This document shows positions 17,901-27,237 of a stretch of 60,736 nucleotides of DNA, one piece after another. Source of the stretch: an uncultured Elioraea sp. (GTDB lineage Bacteria > Pseudomonadota > Alphaproteobacteria > Acetobacterales > Acetobacteraceae); the NCBI GenBank assembly GCA_938010425.1, contig CALLUO010000021.1, forward strand, positions 1 through 60,736, given 5' to 3'. Made by a program: the position numbers and the translations under genes. Each line of letters opens with the position of its first letter. Within the stretch, counting starts at the first letter, position 1. The notes beneath the pieces are model-generated. The model had not been told where the DNA came from, did not search any database, and saw nothing but the letters and a program-made list of their open reading frames with translations.

Positions 17901-18940
17901 GCGTGCGGATCCTCCCGCTCGACGAGGCTTCTGCCCCGGCCTGGGACCGCTTCGTCCGGGCTACCCCGCAGGCAACCTTCTTCCATCTCTCCGCTTGGGA
18001 GCGTGTGATTCGCGAGGTTTTCAGCCACCGGACCTTTTTCGCCTTCGCTGAACAGGATGGGGCGATTGTCGGCGTGCTGCCGCTTGCGCGGATGAAGACG
18101 CTCTTGTTCGGCGACCTCCTCTCCTCCACGCCCTTCTGCGTCTATGGCGGCAGCGTCGCCGTCACCACGGAGGCTGCCGCTGCGCTCGAGGCTTATGCCA
18201 TCGACCTGCAGCGACGCCTCGGCGCCCCGGTTTTGGAGTTCCGACGCATTGCCGCCGAAGACCCAGGCTGGCTTGGTCGGCCTCCCCTCTATTTTACCTT
18301 TCGCAAGCCCTTCACCATCACCGGCGACGATGAGAAGGACATGGCGGCCAACATCCCGCGCAAGCAGCGCGCAGAGGTGCGCAAAGGGCTCAAGCGCGGG
18401 CTCGTGGCGGTAACAAACCAGGATGCCGACGTGCTGCACCGAGTCTATGCGGAATCCGTGCGCAATCTCGGCTCGCCCGTCTTTCCTCGCCGCTATTTCC
18501 GTGCTCTACTTGCGGCTTTTTCTGGTGAGTCCGACGTGACCACCGTACTCGCCGAAGGGCGGCCTGTCGCTTCAGTGCTTTCTTTCTATTTCCGTGACGA
18601 GGTCCTACCCTATTATGGGGGGGGGACGTGGGTTGCGCGCGGTCTTTCCGCCTCCGAGGTGATGTATTGGGAGGTGATGCGCCGGGCAGGGCGGGAGCGC
18701 GGCGCGACCCGCTTCGACTTCGGCCGTTCCAAGATCGGAACGGGAGCGTTCGACTATAAGAAGAACTGGGGCTTCACCCCCGAACAGCTCCATTACTGCT
18801 ATCGCCTTGCCCCAGGAGCCGCAATTCCGGAGAACAACCCAAACAATCCGAAGTACCGGCTGTTCATCGCCGCCTGGAAGCGCTTGCCCGTGCCGATCGC
18901 CAACCTGCTCGGGCCGCCTTTGGTGCGGGGCCTGGGCTGA
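17897..18940 (+). CDS. FemAB-like GNAT transferase, XrtA/PEP-CTERM system-associated
   Basis: 347 residues from ATG 17897, which overlaps the flippase stop (ATGA). The motifs ATFFHLSAWERVIREVF, IPRKQRAEVRKGLK, YYGGGTWVAR and FDFGRSKIGTGAFDYKKNW are those of the FemAB-related family found in exosortase A loci. FemAB relatives transfer aminoacyl groups from charged tRNA, so the protein may add an amino acid to the polymer or to a precursor; the acceptor is unknown. A run of nine G (18617-18625) encodes the GGG of YYGGG. It is the last gene of the XrtA arm. Confidence 0.88.
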   Translation: MSVRILPLDEASAPAWDRFVRATPQATFFHLSAWERVIREVFSHRTFFAFAEQDGAIVGVLPLARMKTLLFGDLLSSTPFCVYGGSVAVTTEAAAALEAYAIDLQRRLGAPVLEFRRIAAEDPGWLGRPPLYFTFRKPFTITGDDEKDMAANIPRKQRAEVRKGLKRGLVAVTNQDADVLHRVYAESVRNLGSPVFPRRYFRALLAAFSGESDVTTVLAEGRPVASVLSFYFRDEVLPYYGGGTWVARGLSASEVMYWEVMRRAGRERGATRFDFGRSKIGTGAFDYKKNWGFTPEQLHYCYRLAPGAAIPENNPNNPKYRLFIAAWKRLPVPIANLLGPPLVRGLG

Positions 18941-19048
18941 CGTCGCTCAACCCCTTGCCCGATTGACCAGAGCGGCCCGCGCACCTTCAATGCTTGCCAA
19001 AGCGGCATACCGAACGCCGCACCAAAAGAAGCTTCTGGGAGGGTTCTC

Positions 19049-19987
19049 ATGCGCTTTGCCACCACGCTGCTCGCCGCCACGCTCGCTTTCGCGCCCTTTG
19101 CCGTCGAGGCCCAGCAGCTTCGCTTCATGACCGGGCCGCAGGGTGGCGTCTGGGTCCCGTTGGGAGGGGCGCTGAAGAACATTTGGGAACAGGCAATCCC
19201 CGGCCTGTCCATCCAGGCCGTGCCGGGTGCGGGGATAGCCAATGTGCGCGGTGTCGATGAAGGTCGCGCCCAACTCGGCTTTGGCAATTCCATCAGTACG
19301 GTAGACGGGCTGGCCGGCCGCCCACCGTTCCCGGCACCCACGCGCAAAGTGTGCCACCTCGCCACCCTCTACCCGCAGTACTTCCAGGCCGTGGTGCTGG
19401 CGGATTCGGGCATCAACCGCATCGAGGACTTTCGCGGCAAAACGATTGTGATCCAGCCGCGCGGCAACACGGCTGAGGTGATCACGCAGCAGATCCTGCA
19501 GGTGGCAGGGCTGACCTACAATGACATCCGAGCCTCCTTCCAGGCTTCCTATACGGATGCGGTGGGGCTTCTGCGCGACGGCAACGCGCACGGCTTCACT
19601 CTCGGCACCGCCATTCCGGCGAGTTCGGTGATGGATCTCGCCTCAGCGCGCGCCATTCGCGTGCTCGATCTTGCTTCCTACATCGAGGGTCTGCGCAAGC
19701 TAAACCCTGGTTACGTCGGGGTGACGATCCCGGCCAACACCTATCCGAACCAGCGCGAGCCGGTGACGGTGCCGGGCTATTTCACCCACCTGATCGCTTC
19801 CTGCGACCTGCCGGAAGCTCTCGTGTACGCCATGGTGCGGGCGGCAGCGCAGAATATCGAGGCGATGGCCGCCGTCTATGCCGGTATACGCGGCCTCACC
19901 CCGAAGGAAATGGCGATGGACATCGGCGTGCCGCTCCATCCGGGTGCGCAACGGTTTTACCGCGAGGTGGGGGCGCTCGGCGGCTGA
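19049..19987 (+). CDS. TAXI-family TRAP transporter solute-binding protein
   Basis: 312 residues with signal peptide (MRFATTLLAATLAFAPFAVEA) and the TAXI-family pattern: RFMTGPQGGVWVPLGGAL, GAGIANVRGVDEGRAQLGF and DFRGKTIVIQPRGNTAEV. It binds a substrate in the periplasm and delivers it to the fused permease encoded 19 bases downstream. The substrate cannot be read from sequence; characterised TAXI proteins bind small carboxylates such as glutamate or 2-oxoglutarate. GGGAGGG lies just before the ATG. It is a separate unit from the XrtA genes, 108 bases away. Confidence 0.9.
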   Translation: MRFATTLLAATLAFAPFAVEAQQLRFMTGPQGGVWVPLGGALKNIWEQAIPGLSIQAVPGAGIANVRGVDEGRAQLGFGNSISTVDGLAGRPPFPAPTRKVCHLATLYPQYFQAVVLADSGINRIEDFRGKTIVIQPRGNTAEVITQQILQVAGLTYNDIRASFQASYTDAVGLLRDGNAHGFTLGTAIPASSVMDLASARAIRVLDLASYIEGLRKLNPGYVGVTIPANTYPNQREPVTVPGYFTHLIASCDLPEALVYAMVRAAAQNIEAMAAVYAGIRGLTPKEMAMDIGVPLHPGAQRFYREVGALGG

Positions 19988-20006
19988 GCCGCCGCCCATC
20001 TGATAA

Positions 20007-21860
20007 GTGAAAGGCCAGCGTGTGTGCTACGCGCGGCTCATCAGCTGGCTCACGGGCAGCATCGCCGCAGCGATGTCTGCCTATCACATTTGGACCACCG
20101 CCTTCGGCCCACCGGAGGCGGTATTCTTCCGCGGCACTCACCTGATCTTCGCCTTCGCCCTCGTTTTCCTCACGAACCCTCTGCGGCGACAGGCGACGCC
20201 CGGGATCGAAGACGGAATTCTCGGCCTGCTTGCCATTGCTTCGGTTGCGCACCTGTTCCTGACCTACGACCAGGTGGTGAACCGGATCATCTATATCGAC
20301 GACCCCACCCTCGCCGACACGGTGTGGGGTTGGCTTTGCGTGGCGCTCGTTCTTGAAGCGACACGACGTGCCGTGGGCTGGGCGCTGCCACTGACCGCGC
20401 TCATTTTCCTCTTGCTCGGCGCTACCGTGTTGAAGCAACCGCTGCCGATCTTGCTTGATCAGCTTTATCTCACCACCGAAGGCGTCTTCGGTTCTACGCT
20501 TGGTGTGTCCGCCAGCTTCGTTGTCGTCTTTGTGCTGTTCGGCGCGTTTATGGAACGATCCGGTGTTGGGCGCCTGTTTATGGACTTTTCGCTCGCCCTG
20601 ACCGGCCGCTCCGTCGGCGGCCCCGCCAAGGTTGCCGTCGTCTCCTCGTCCCTCTTCGGTTCCGTCTCTGGGTCAGCGGTGGCGAACGTGATGGTCACCG
20701 GGCAAGTGACCATTCCGCTGATGGTCCGAACCGGGTTCAGGCCTGCCTTCGCTGCCGCCGTTGAGGCCGTGGCCTCGACGGGCGGGCAGATTATGCCGCC
20801 GATCATGGGGGCGGCGGCCTTCGTCATGGCCGAGTTCCTGCAGGTGCAATATCTGCAGGTCATTGCCTGGGCGCTGTTGCCCGCGCTCCTGTTTTATGTC
20901 GCAGCCTTTGCCGCGGTGCATTTCGAAGCCCGGCGCACTGGGCTCTCGGGGCTTTCGCGCGAGGAGGTGCCGCGGCTTGCGCGCGTCCTCACCGAGCGGG
21001 GACATCTCGCGGTCCCGATCGCGATCGTGCTGGGCGGGCTCTTTCTTGGCTACTCCGCCCCCCTCTCTGCGCTCGCTGGCACAGCGGCCTGTTTTCCGGT
21101 CGCTGCCCTGCGTCGCTCCACACAAGAAACGGTCAATCTTCGCAACATTTGGCACGCGCTGATCGAGGGCGCCACTGGGTCGCTTGCGGTGGCTATGGCC
21201 TGCGCCTGCGCCGGCATCGTGATCGGCGTGATCACGCTCTCAGGCCTAGGTATCGTGTTCACGCAGTACGTGCTGGCGGCGGCGCAGAACAGTCTTTTGC
21301 TTGCTCTCCTGCTCACCATGGCGGCGGGGATCATCCTTGGCATGGGCATGCCAACCACGCCAGCCTACATCGTCATGGTCTCGCTGCTGGTGCCCGCCCT
21401 GGTCCGCCTCGGCGTCGCGGCCCCGGCGGCGCACATGTTCGCTTTTTACTTCGCTATCCTTTCCGCCATCACGCCACCCGTTGCACTTGCCGTGTTCGCC
21501 GCGGCAGGGCTTGCGAGGTCAGAGCTTTGGGCTTCAGGGCTTGCTGCTGTGCGGCTCGGCTCGGCCGGCTACATCGTGCCCTTCATGTTCGTCCATGCGC
21601 CGGCGTTGCTGATGATCGGCGCGTGGTGGGAGGTGGTGCATGCCTTCGCCACCGCCTTCTTCGGCTGTGTTCTGCTCGCCGCCGGGCTGCACGGTTGGTT
21701 GATCGCACGCGCAGGTTGGCTGGAGCGCGGGCTGATGGTGGCGGCAGCCTTCACCCTGATTCAGCCCGGGCTCATCACCGACTTGGTCGGCGCGAGCCTC
21801 GCCGGTGTTGCGATTGCGCTGCAGCTCTGCGCTCGGCGGCGCGCAGTGACGGCGCGCTAA
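20007..21860 (+). CDS. TRAP transporter fused permease (DctQM-type)
   Basis: 617 residues with some 16-18 hydrophobic helices. The N-terminal third corresponds to the small Q subunit and the rest to the large M subunit (GSVSGSAVANVMVTGQVTIP, STGGQIMPPIMGAAAFVMAE, GMGMPTTPAYIVMVSLLVPA), the arrangement usual for TAXI systems. It should carry out sodium-coupled uptake with the binding protein just upstream. The start is GTG at 20007, with another GTG 15 bases later possible. The gene converges on the M16 peptidase gene with only 15 bases between stops. Confidence 0.9.
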   Translation: MKGQRVCYARLISWLTGSIAAAMSAYHIWTTAFGPPEAVFFRGTHLIFAFALVFLTNPLRRQATPGIEDGILGLLAIASVAHLFLTYDQVVNRIIYIDDPTLADTVWGWLCVALVLEATRRAVGWALPLTALIFLLLGATVLKQPLPILLDQLYLTTEGVFGSTLGVSASFVVVFVLFGAFMERSGVGRLFMDFSLALTGRSVGGPAKVAVVSSSLFGSVSGSAVANVMVTGQVTIPLMVRTGFRPAFAAAVEAVASTGGQIMPPIMGAAAFVMAEFLQVQYLQVIAWALLPALLFYVAAFAAVHFEARRTGLSGLSREEVPRLARVLTERGHLAVPIAIVLGGLFLGYSAPLSALAGTAACFPVAALRRSTQETVNLRNIWHALIEGATGSLAVAMACACAGIVIGVITLSGLGIVFTQYVLAAAQNSLLLALLLTMAAGIILGMGMPTTPAYIVMVSLLVPALVRLGVAAPAAHMFAFYFAILSAITPPVALAVFAAAGLARSELWASGLAAVRLGSAGYIVPFMFVHAPALLMIGAWWEVVHAFATAFFGCVLLAAGLHGWLIARAGWLERGLMVAAAFTLIQPGLITDLVGASLAGVAIALQLCARRRAVTAR

Positions 21861-21875
21861 CGCCCTTGCGTCCCT

Positions 21876-23147
21876 TTAGGCGGCGAGACGTTCGCCCAGC
21901 GTATCAAGCGCAGGCAGGTGCGCAATCGGCCCGATCGCAGCCAGAGTTGGGCGGGAGCGGAACAGCCACCGCGCCAGCGCCGACACCTCCTCCGTTGTCA
22001 CCCCTTCGATACGCGCAACCGTCTCCTCCGTCGGAATCACCCGCCCCCAGGTCAGGAGCTGGTGCGCGAGCTGCTCGCAGCGCGCCGAGGTGCTCTCCAG
22101 CGCCATCAGCACCGAGGCCTTCACCTGCGCCTTCGCGCGCTGCAGCTCCTCCTCCGTCACCGCGCGCTGGACGGCGGCAAGCTCATTGATGACGACGGGC
22201 ACGAGTTCCGCAAGCTCCTTCTCTCCGGTGCCAGCGTAAATGCCGAAAAGACCGGCATCGTCGTAAGGTGAGGCGAAGGCGCTGATGGCGTAGACGAGGC
22301 CGCGCTTCTCGCGCACCTCCTGGAATAGCCGGCTCGACATCCCCCCACCCAACAGGGTGGCGAGCAGGAGCGAGGCGAAGTAGGCGGGGTTGGAGTAGGA
22401 AACGGAGGGAAAGCCGAGCACGAGGTGCACCTGGTCGAGGTCGTCCTCCTCGCGCGCCTCGCCACCCGTGTAGCGCGCGGGTTGTGTGGGCTCGGCCTCG
22501 CCGGCGGGAAGCTCTGTGAAGTGGCGGCGGACGAGATCAAGGAACGTTTCGTGCTCGATCGCACCGGCGGCAGCGACGACTATCCTTTCTGGCGCGTAAT
22601 GGCGGTTGCGGAAGTCGATGAGCGCCTCGCGCGGCATTGTTCGAATCGTCTTCTCCGTCCCCAAAGTGGGCAGGCCCATCGGCTGGCCCAGGAACGCTGC
22701 CTCTTGGAAGCGGTCGAAGACGAGATCATCAGGCGTGTCGTTGGCCTGGCCGATTTCCTGCAGGATCACGCCCCGCTCACGTTCAAACTCCTCGGCATCG
22801 AACACCGAGTGCTGCAGGATATCGGAAATGATGTCGGTGGCGAGGGCAGCATCCTCCTTGAGCACCTTGGCGTAGTAGGCAGTGCGTTCGCGGGTTGTGT
22901 AGGCGTTTAGGTGGCCGCCCACATTCTCGATCTCCTCCGCGATCTGCGCTGCGGTGCGCCGGCGCGTGCCCTTAAACGCCATATGCTCGAGAAAATGGGA
23001 CACACCGTTCTCCTCCGCCCGTTCGTGGCGCGTGCCAGCAGCCACATAAGCGCCGAGCGAGACGGTGGCCACGCGGGGCATGGTCTCCGTCACCACGGTC
23101 AGCCCCGACGGAAGGCGCGTGACACGAATGGCAGGGTCGTTCCTCAT
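21876..23147 (-). CDS. M16 family zinc peptidase (mitochondrial-processing-peptidase-like)
   Basis: 423 residues with the inverted zinc motif HFLEH (H51, E54, H55) in GVSHFLEHMAFKGT, followed by NAYTTRERTAYYAKV and the downstream glutamate region. The second half has the inactive-lobe glycine loop LLATLLGGGMSSRLFQEVRE. This is the PqqL/YmxG-like protease present in nearly all alphaproteobacteria, usually next to thrC as here. It cleaves short or unfolded peptides in the cytoplasm or periplasm; no signal peptide is seen. The start overlaps the thrC stop by four bases. Confidence 0.92.
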   Translation of the reverse strand: MRNDPAIRVTRLPSGLTVVTETMPRVATVSLGAYVAAGTRHERAEENGVSHFLEHMAFKGTRRRTAAQIAEEIENVGGHLNAYTTRERTAYYAKVLKEDAALATDIISDILQHSVFDAEEFERERGVILQEIGQANDTPDDLVFDRFQEAAFLGQPMGLPTLGTEKTIRTMPREALIDFRNRHYAPERIVVAAAGAIEHETFLDLVRRHFTELPAGEAEPTQPARYTGGEAREEDDLDQVHLVLGFPSVSYSNPAYFASLLLATLLGGGMSSRLFQEVREKRGLVYAISAFASPYDDAGLFGIYAGTGEKELAELVPVVINELAAVQRAVTEEELQRAKAQVKASVLMALESTSARCEQLAHQLLTWGRVIPTEETVARIEGVTTEEVSALARWLFRSRPTLAAIGPIAHLPALDTLGERLAA

Positions 23148-24550
23148 GCGGCGTTCCTGAGTGCATGCGCGCGGATACGGGATTTGATGAGGGCGAGATC
23201 GTTTGGAACCACCTCGCAGCGTTCCTTGCGCGTCATCAGATCAGCGAGTTGGGGTGGAAGGGCGGGCCATTCACCCACTGCGCGGGCAACCGCTTCGGGG
23301 AACTTTGCCGGATGCGCGGTGGCAGCGACGACAACGGGGATGGCGCGATCCTCCGGCGCGCAGGCGCGCGCGGCGGCAAGCCCGATTGCGGTGTGCGGAT
23401 CGGCCAGGTATCCGCTCTCGCGACGCGTGCGCGCGATCTCGGCGACAGTCCCCTCATCGTCGAGGGCAAAGCCGGCGAACAGTCGCCGCGCCTCCTGCCA
23501 CACCGAAGACGGGATGGGCATCCGCCCTGTCGCGCGGAAGGCGCGCATCGCTTCCGCTGTGCGCGCTGCGTCGCGGCCGAGGAGTTCGAACAGGAGGCGC
23601 TCGAAGTTCGACGAGACCTGAATGTCCATCGACGGCGAAAGCGAGGGCTCGACCGGAGCAATCGACATGTCGTTGCGCAGAAAGAAGCGGGCGAGAATGT
23701 CGTTGCGATTGCTGCCAACAATCAGACGCGCAACGGGCAGTCCCATGCGGGAGGCCGCCCAGGCAGCGAGCACGTTGCCGAAATTCCCCGTCGGTACTGC
23801 GAAGGCAACCGGCCGGTCGGGCGCGCCGAGCGCAAGCGCCGCCCAGGCGTAATAGGGAATCTGGGCCGCGACACGAGCGATGTTGATCGAATTGACAGCC
23901 GAAAGGTGGACCTCGTCGCGAAAGGCACGGTCGGCAAACATCGCCTTCACAAGATCTTGGCAATCGTCGAACGTGCCCGTCACCGCGAGATTGGCCACAT
24001 TGGCTGAGGCGACGGTCGTCATCTGCCGCCGCTGTACTTCGCTCACCCGCCCATGCGGGTGGAGGATGACGATGGAGAGATTGGCGCGGTCGCGGCAGGC
24101 CTCGATCGCGGCTGACCCTGTATCGCCCGATGTGGCGCCGACGATGGTAATCCTCTGCCGGCGTGTGGCGAGCACGCGTTCGAACAGAAGCCCCAACAGC
24201 TGCAGCGCGAAATCCTTAAAAGCGAGGGTGGGGCCATGGAAGAGTTCGAGAACGAAACGGTGTGGTGCAAGCTGAACGAGCGGTGCCACGGCGGGATGGG
24301 CGAAGCGGGCGTAGGCCGCCCGGCAGAGCGTACGCAGCGAGTCGCGATCGAAGGCCGGAGCGGTGAAAAGAGCGAGGAGTTCAGCCGCCACATCGGCATA
24401 CTCGCTGCCGCGCAAACGACGCCACTCGGCCGCAGAGAGCACGGGCCATGCCTCGGGCATGTAGAGCCCACCGTCAACGGCGAGGCCTGCAAGCAGCGCA
24501 TCGTCGAATGAAAGCGCAGGCGCCTCGCCTCGAGTCGAAATGTAACGCAT
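23144..24550 (-). CDS. thrC: Threonine synthase
   Basis: 468 residues, the usual length for the bacterial PLP enzyme that converts O-phosphohomoserine to threonine. It opens MRYISTRGEAPALSFDDALLAGLAVDGGLYMP in pieces typical of the family, carries the PLP lysine in GPTLAFKDFALQLLG, and the phosphate-binding loop in VGATSGDTGSAAIEA. The glycine loop AVPTGNFGNVLAAW is also intact. It precedes the M16 peptidase with an ATGA overlap and follows the M32 gene by 28 bases, so the three are probably co-transcribed. Confidence 0.95.
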   Translation of the reverse strand: MRYISTRGEAPALSFDDALLAGLAVDGGLYMPEAWPVLSAAEWRRLRGSEYADVAAELLALFTAPAFDRDSLRTLCRAAYARFAHPAVAPLVQLAPHRFVLELFHGPTLAFKDFALQLLGLLFERVLATRRQRITIVGATSGDTGSAAIEACRDRANLSIVILHPHGRVSEVQRRQMTTVASANVANLAVTGTFDDCQDLVKAMFADRAFRDEVHLSAVNSINIARVAAQIPYYAWAALALGAPDRPVAFAVPTGNFGNVLAAWAASRMGLPVARLIVGSNRNDILARFFLRNDMSIAPVEPSLSPSMDIQVSSNFERLLFELLGRDAARTAEAMRAFRATGRMPIPSSVWQEARRLFAGFALDDEGTVAEIARTRRESGYLADPHTAIGLAAARACAPEDRAIPVVVAATAHPAKFPEAVARAVGEWPALPPQLADLMTRKERCEVVPNDLALIKSRIRAHALRNAA

Positions 24551-24578
24551 GGCGTGCCAGAGGTAGGGCGGAGGCGGT

Positions 24579-26102
24579 TCAGGCGGAAGGCAGGGGCGCG
24601 TAGCGCGCGCGCAAATGAGCGATGAATAGAAGAGGGTCGAGTGGGCGGCCGGTGGCGGCGGTCACCAGTTCGTCGAAGCCGAAGCGGGACCCGTGCGCAT
24701 GAACCTTGGCGGCAAGCCAGGAGACGAGGGGAGAGAGGTCGCCTTGCGCAAGCGCCCCGTCGAGGCCAGGGATGGCAGACCGGGCCGCCGCCATCATCTG
24801 CGCCGCCGCCATCGCCCCCAGAGTGTAGGAGGGAAAGTAGCCGAACAGCCCGTCATACCAGTGGATGTCTTGCAGCACGCCGCGACGGTCGTCTGGCACG
24901 GCGAGGCCGAAGAGGCGGGCGAAGCCTTCGTTCCAGGCCGACGGAAGGTCGCTGACTGGAAGCTCGCCCGCAATCAGCGCCCGCTCGAGACGCCAGCGCA
25001 GGATGACGTGCAGCGGGTAGGTGACCTCGTCGGCATCAACTCGGATAAAGCCCCTCCGCACGCGACGCCAGAGCCGAGCGAGGTTGATCGGCGCATAGGC
25101 CTCAGGCGGCCCCCCAAACTCTTCAGCCAAGCGAGGGCCGAGCCAAGCGAGGAAGGCATCGGAGCGACAGGCTTGCATCTCAATCATAAGGCTCTGGCTC
25201 TCATGTGCTGCCATGCCGGCCGCCTCGCCGAGCGGCTGGTGCGCCCAGGCACGCGGCAGGTTGCGCTCATAGAGCGCATGGCCGCACTCGTGCAGCACGC
25301 CGAGGATGGCGGGTGCAGGGTCGGCTTCATCGTAGCGGGTGGTGATGCGGGTGTCCGTCGGTGTGCCGCCGCAAAACGGATGGGTGCTCTCGTCGAGGCG
25401 AGCGGTGGCGAAATCAATCCCAGCCCGTTCGGCAAGCATGCGACAAAGCCGGCGCTGCGCCTCGGCCGGAAAGGGACCGGGCAGGGGGATGGCGGGAGGC
25501 AAGGCAGCCTCGCGCGCCTCCACCTCCGGCAAAAGGGCGAGGAGATCGCGCTCTAAGGGGACAAAGAGCTCGGCGACGCGCGCGTCCGTCAACCCCGGCT
25601 GGAACCCATCGAGCAGAGCGTCGTAAGGGGCAAGTCCCGTGGCGGCTGAGAACGCGGCGGCTGTCTCGCGAGCAAGACGGACCACCTCTTCAAGAAGGGG
25701 GGCGACCGAAGCGAAGTCTGAGGCCGCGCGAGCATCGCGCCAGGCGGCTTCGCAGCGGGAATTGGCGCGCGCCGCTGCTTCAACAAGGTCAGGCGGGAGT
25801 GCGGTCGCGCGGCGGTATTTGCGCCGCATCAGCGCGAGGTTGCGCCGATCGAGGTCGGAGAGACGGTGGGCTGAGGCCTCAGCAGCGGCGAGCTCCTCTC
25901 CCACCTCGGGCGCAGTGAGGAGAGCGTGCGCGGTGGCGGCGAGAGCAGCGGTCTGCTCCGCCCGCGCTGCGGCGGAACCGCGCGGCATGGTCACCGAAGT
26001 GTCCCAGTGCAGGATAGAGGCCGCCTCCTCGATCAGAGCGAGGCGGCGGAAGCGGGCCTGCAGACGGTCGTAGGCAGAGAGGGTAGGCGGGCTGGCATTC
26101 AT
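24579..26102 (-). CDS. M32 family carboxypeptidase (carboxypeptidase Taq)
   Basis: 507 residues. Zinc ligands and catalytic glutamate lie in LHECGHALYE (HECGH), and the family signature HESQSLMIEMQ follows about 35 residues later. Further family blocks are ILHWDTSVTMPRGSAAARAEQ in pieces and DADEVTYPLHVILR. The enzyme is a cytoplasmic metallo-carboxypeptidase that trims C-terminal residues of peptides. The start overlaps the SURF1 stop by four bases, linking it to the 3' end of the cox operon, a linkage frequent in alphaproteobacteria. Confidence 0.94.
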   Translation of the reverse strand: MNASPPTLSAYDRLQARFRRLALIEEAASILHWDTSVTMPRGSAAARAEQTAALAATAHALLTAPEVGEELAAAEASAHRLSDLDRRNLALMRRKYRRATALPPDLVEAAARANSRCEAAWRDARAASDFASVAPLLEEVVRLARETAAAFSAATGLAPYDALLDGFQPGLTDARVAELFVPLERDLLALLPEVEAREAALPPAIPLPGPFPAEAQRRLCRMLAERAGIDFATARLDESTHPFCGGTPTDTRITTRYDEADPAPAILGVLHECGHALYERNLPRAWAHQPLGEAAGMAAHESQSLMIEMQACRSDAFLAWLGPRLAEEFGGPPEAYAPINLARLWRRVRRGFIRVDADEVTYPLHVILRWRLERALIAGELPVSDLPSAWNEGFARLFGLAVPDDRRGVLQDIHWYDGLFGYFPSYTLGAMAAAQMMAAARSAIPGLDGALAQGDLSPLVSWLAAKVHAHGSRFGFDELVTAATGRPLDPLLFIAHLRARYAPLPSA

Positions 26103-26821
26103 GCGCGCGCACGCTCCTCGCGCAGGAGTTTGCGGGCCCAGGCCACCCAGAACGCGATCAGGGCGATGGCGAGCCCGTACCAGGTGATGGCGTAGCCGAG
26201 ATGGTCGTTGCGCGGTGTGGCGGGGCGGCGCTGCGGGATGGGGGGATCGCGGTCGGTGCCGATGGCAGCAATGGCGAAGGGGGTGGAGCGATCAAGCCCC
26301 ACCGCGCGGTTGATGACCTCAGGCTCGAACGCCCAGAAGCGGCGGTCTGCCGGCTTGTCGTCCGGGGTGAGCCAGCCGCGGCGTTCCGGCAGCATCAGGA
26401 ACCCCACCACCGTCACCTCCCCCTCCGGCTTCGGGACCGCGAATGGCGCTTCGTAGGGCACCCAGCCGCGCACGATCCACACTGGCTCGCCCTGAGCCCT
26501 CTCCAGCGGCGTGAACAGGTAGTTGCCGAGCTGCCGGTTGCGCTCATGCACGCCGACCAAAACGGAGAGGTCGTGGCGAAACTGGCCCGTTACGGCGAAG
26601 CGGCGGAAGACGACGGAAGCGGGGTCGTCAAGCGCGGCGGGAAGCGGTTCCGGCGGCAACGCCTCAGCCGCACGCAGCTCGGCGATCCAGGCGTTCTTCC
26701 ACGCCAGCCTCTGCACCTGCCAGGTGCCCAAGGCAAGCAGAATGGCAAGCGCCACCGCCGCGGCGACGGTTGGCCACAACAGCACGCGCCAAGCGGGACG
26801 GGAACGAGAGGCGATTGTCAC
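26099..26821 (-). CDS. SURF1 family cytochrome oxidase assembly protein
   Basis: 240 residues with one N-terminal helix (VLLWPTVAAAVALAILLALGT), the SURF1 opening LGTWQVQRLAWKNAWIAELR, the middle block EPVWIVRGWVPYEAPF, and a C-terminal helix preceded by NDHLGYAITWYGLA. SURF1 helps insert heme a into subunit I of aa3-type oxidases. It sits downstream of ctaE and the DUF983 gene in the leftward cox operon. The length is normal and nothing is missing. Confidence 0.93.
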   Translation of the reverse strand: MTIASRSRPAWRVLLWPTVAAAVALAILLALGTWQVQRLAWKNAWIAELRAAEALPPEPLPAALDDPASVVFRRFAVTGQFRHDLSVLVGVHERNRQLGNYLFTPLERAQGEPVWIVRGWVPYEAPFAVPKPEGEVTVVGFLMLPERRGWLTPDDKPADRRFWAFEPEVINRAVGLDRSTPFAIAAIGTDRDPPIPQRRPATPRNDHLGYAITWYGLAIALIAFWVAWARKLLREERARA

Positions 26822-26841
26822 GCCTTACACATAGGGCGGGA

Positions 26842-27237
26842 TCACGCGCCCTGCATCTCGCGCCGGCGATGGCGATACTGCAGCGCGATCAGGGCGGCCT
26901 TGGCCGGGCGCATGACGGCGAGGGAGAGCGGGACCGAAAGCACGGGCCACAGCACCGCATGCAGCCAGAGTGGCGGTTCGAAGGTGAACTCGACCCAAAG
27001 GGCAGCGACGACAATGACCACGCCGAGCACGAAGATGCCCGCGACCGCCGGCCCGTCGCCAGCATCATGCATGCGCAGATCAAGCCCGCAGGCCGGGCAG
27101 GTTGGGCGGACAGAGAGCACGCCGTCGAACACCGAAGCCTTGCCGCAGGCAGGGCAGCGGCCGAGGAGGGCAGCGCGGAAAAGCGGCGCAGGGGGGAGAT
27201 GCCCCCTGCCTGCCTTGCAGCTTTCGTCCGCGCTCAA
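26842..27237 (-). CDS. DUF983 family membrane protein
   Basis: 131 residues from a TTG at 27237 that overlaps the ctaE stop (TTGA), the only sensible start because the frame further left reads through ctaE. It contains two CxxC pairs of a small zinc ribbon (GRCPACGKASVFDGVL and PTCPACGLDLRMHDAGDG) and two membrane helices (GIFVLGVVIVVAALWV and LHAVLWPVLSVPLSLAV). DUF983 genes commonly lie between ctaE and surf1 in alphaproteobacteria. A role in copper or heme handling for oxidase assembly is plausible but unproved. Confidence 0.88.
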   Translation of the reverse strand: MSADESCKAGRGHLPPAPLFRAALLGRCPACGKASVFDGVLSVRPTCPACGLDLRMHDAGDGPAVAGIFVLGVVIVVAALWVEFTFEPPLWLHAVLWPVLSVPLSLAVMRPAKAALIALQYRHRRREMQGA

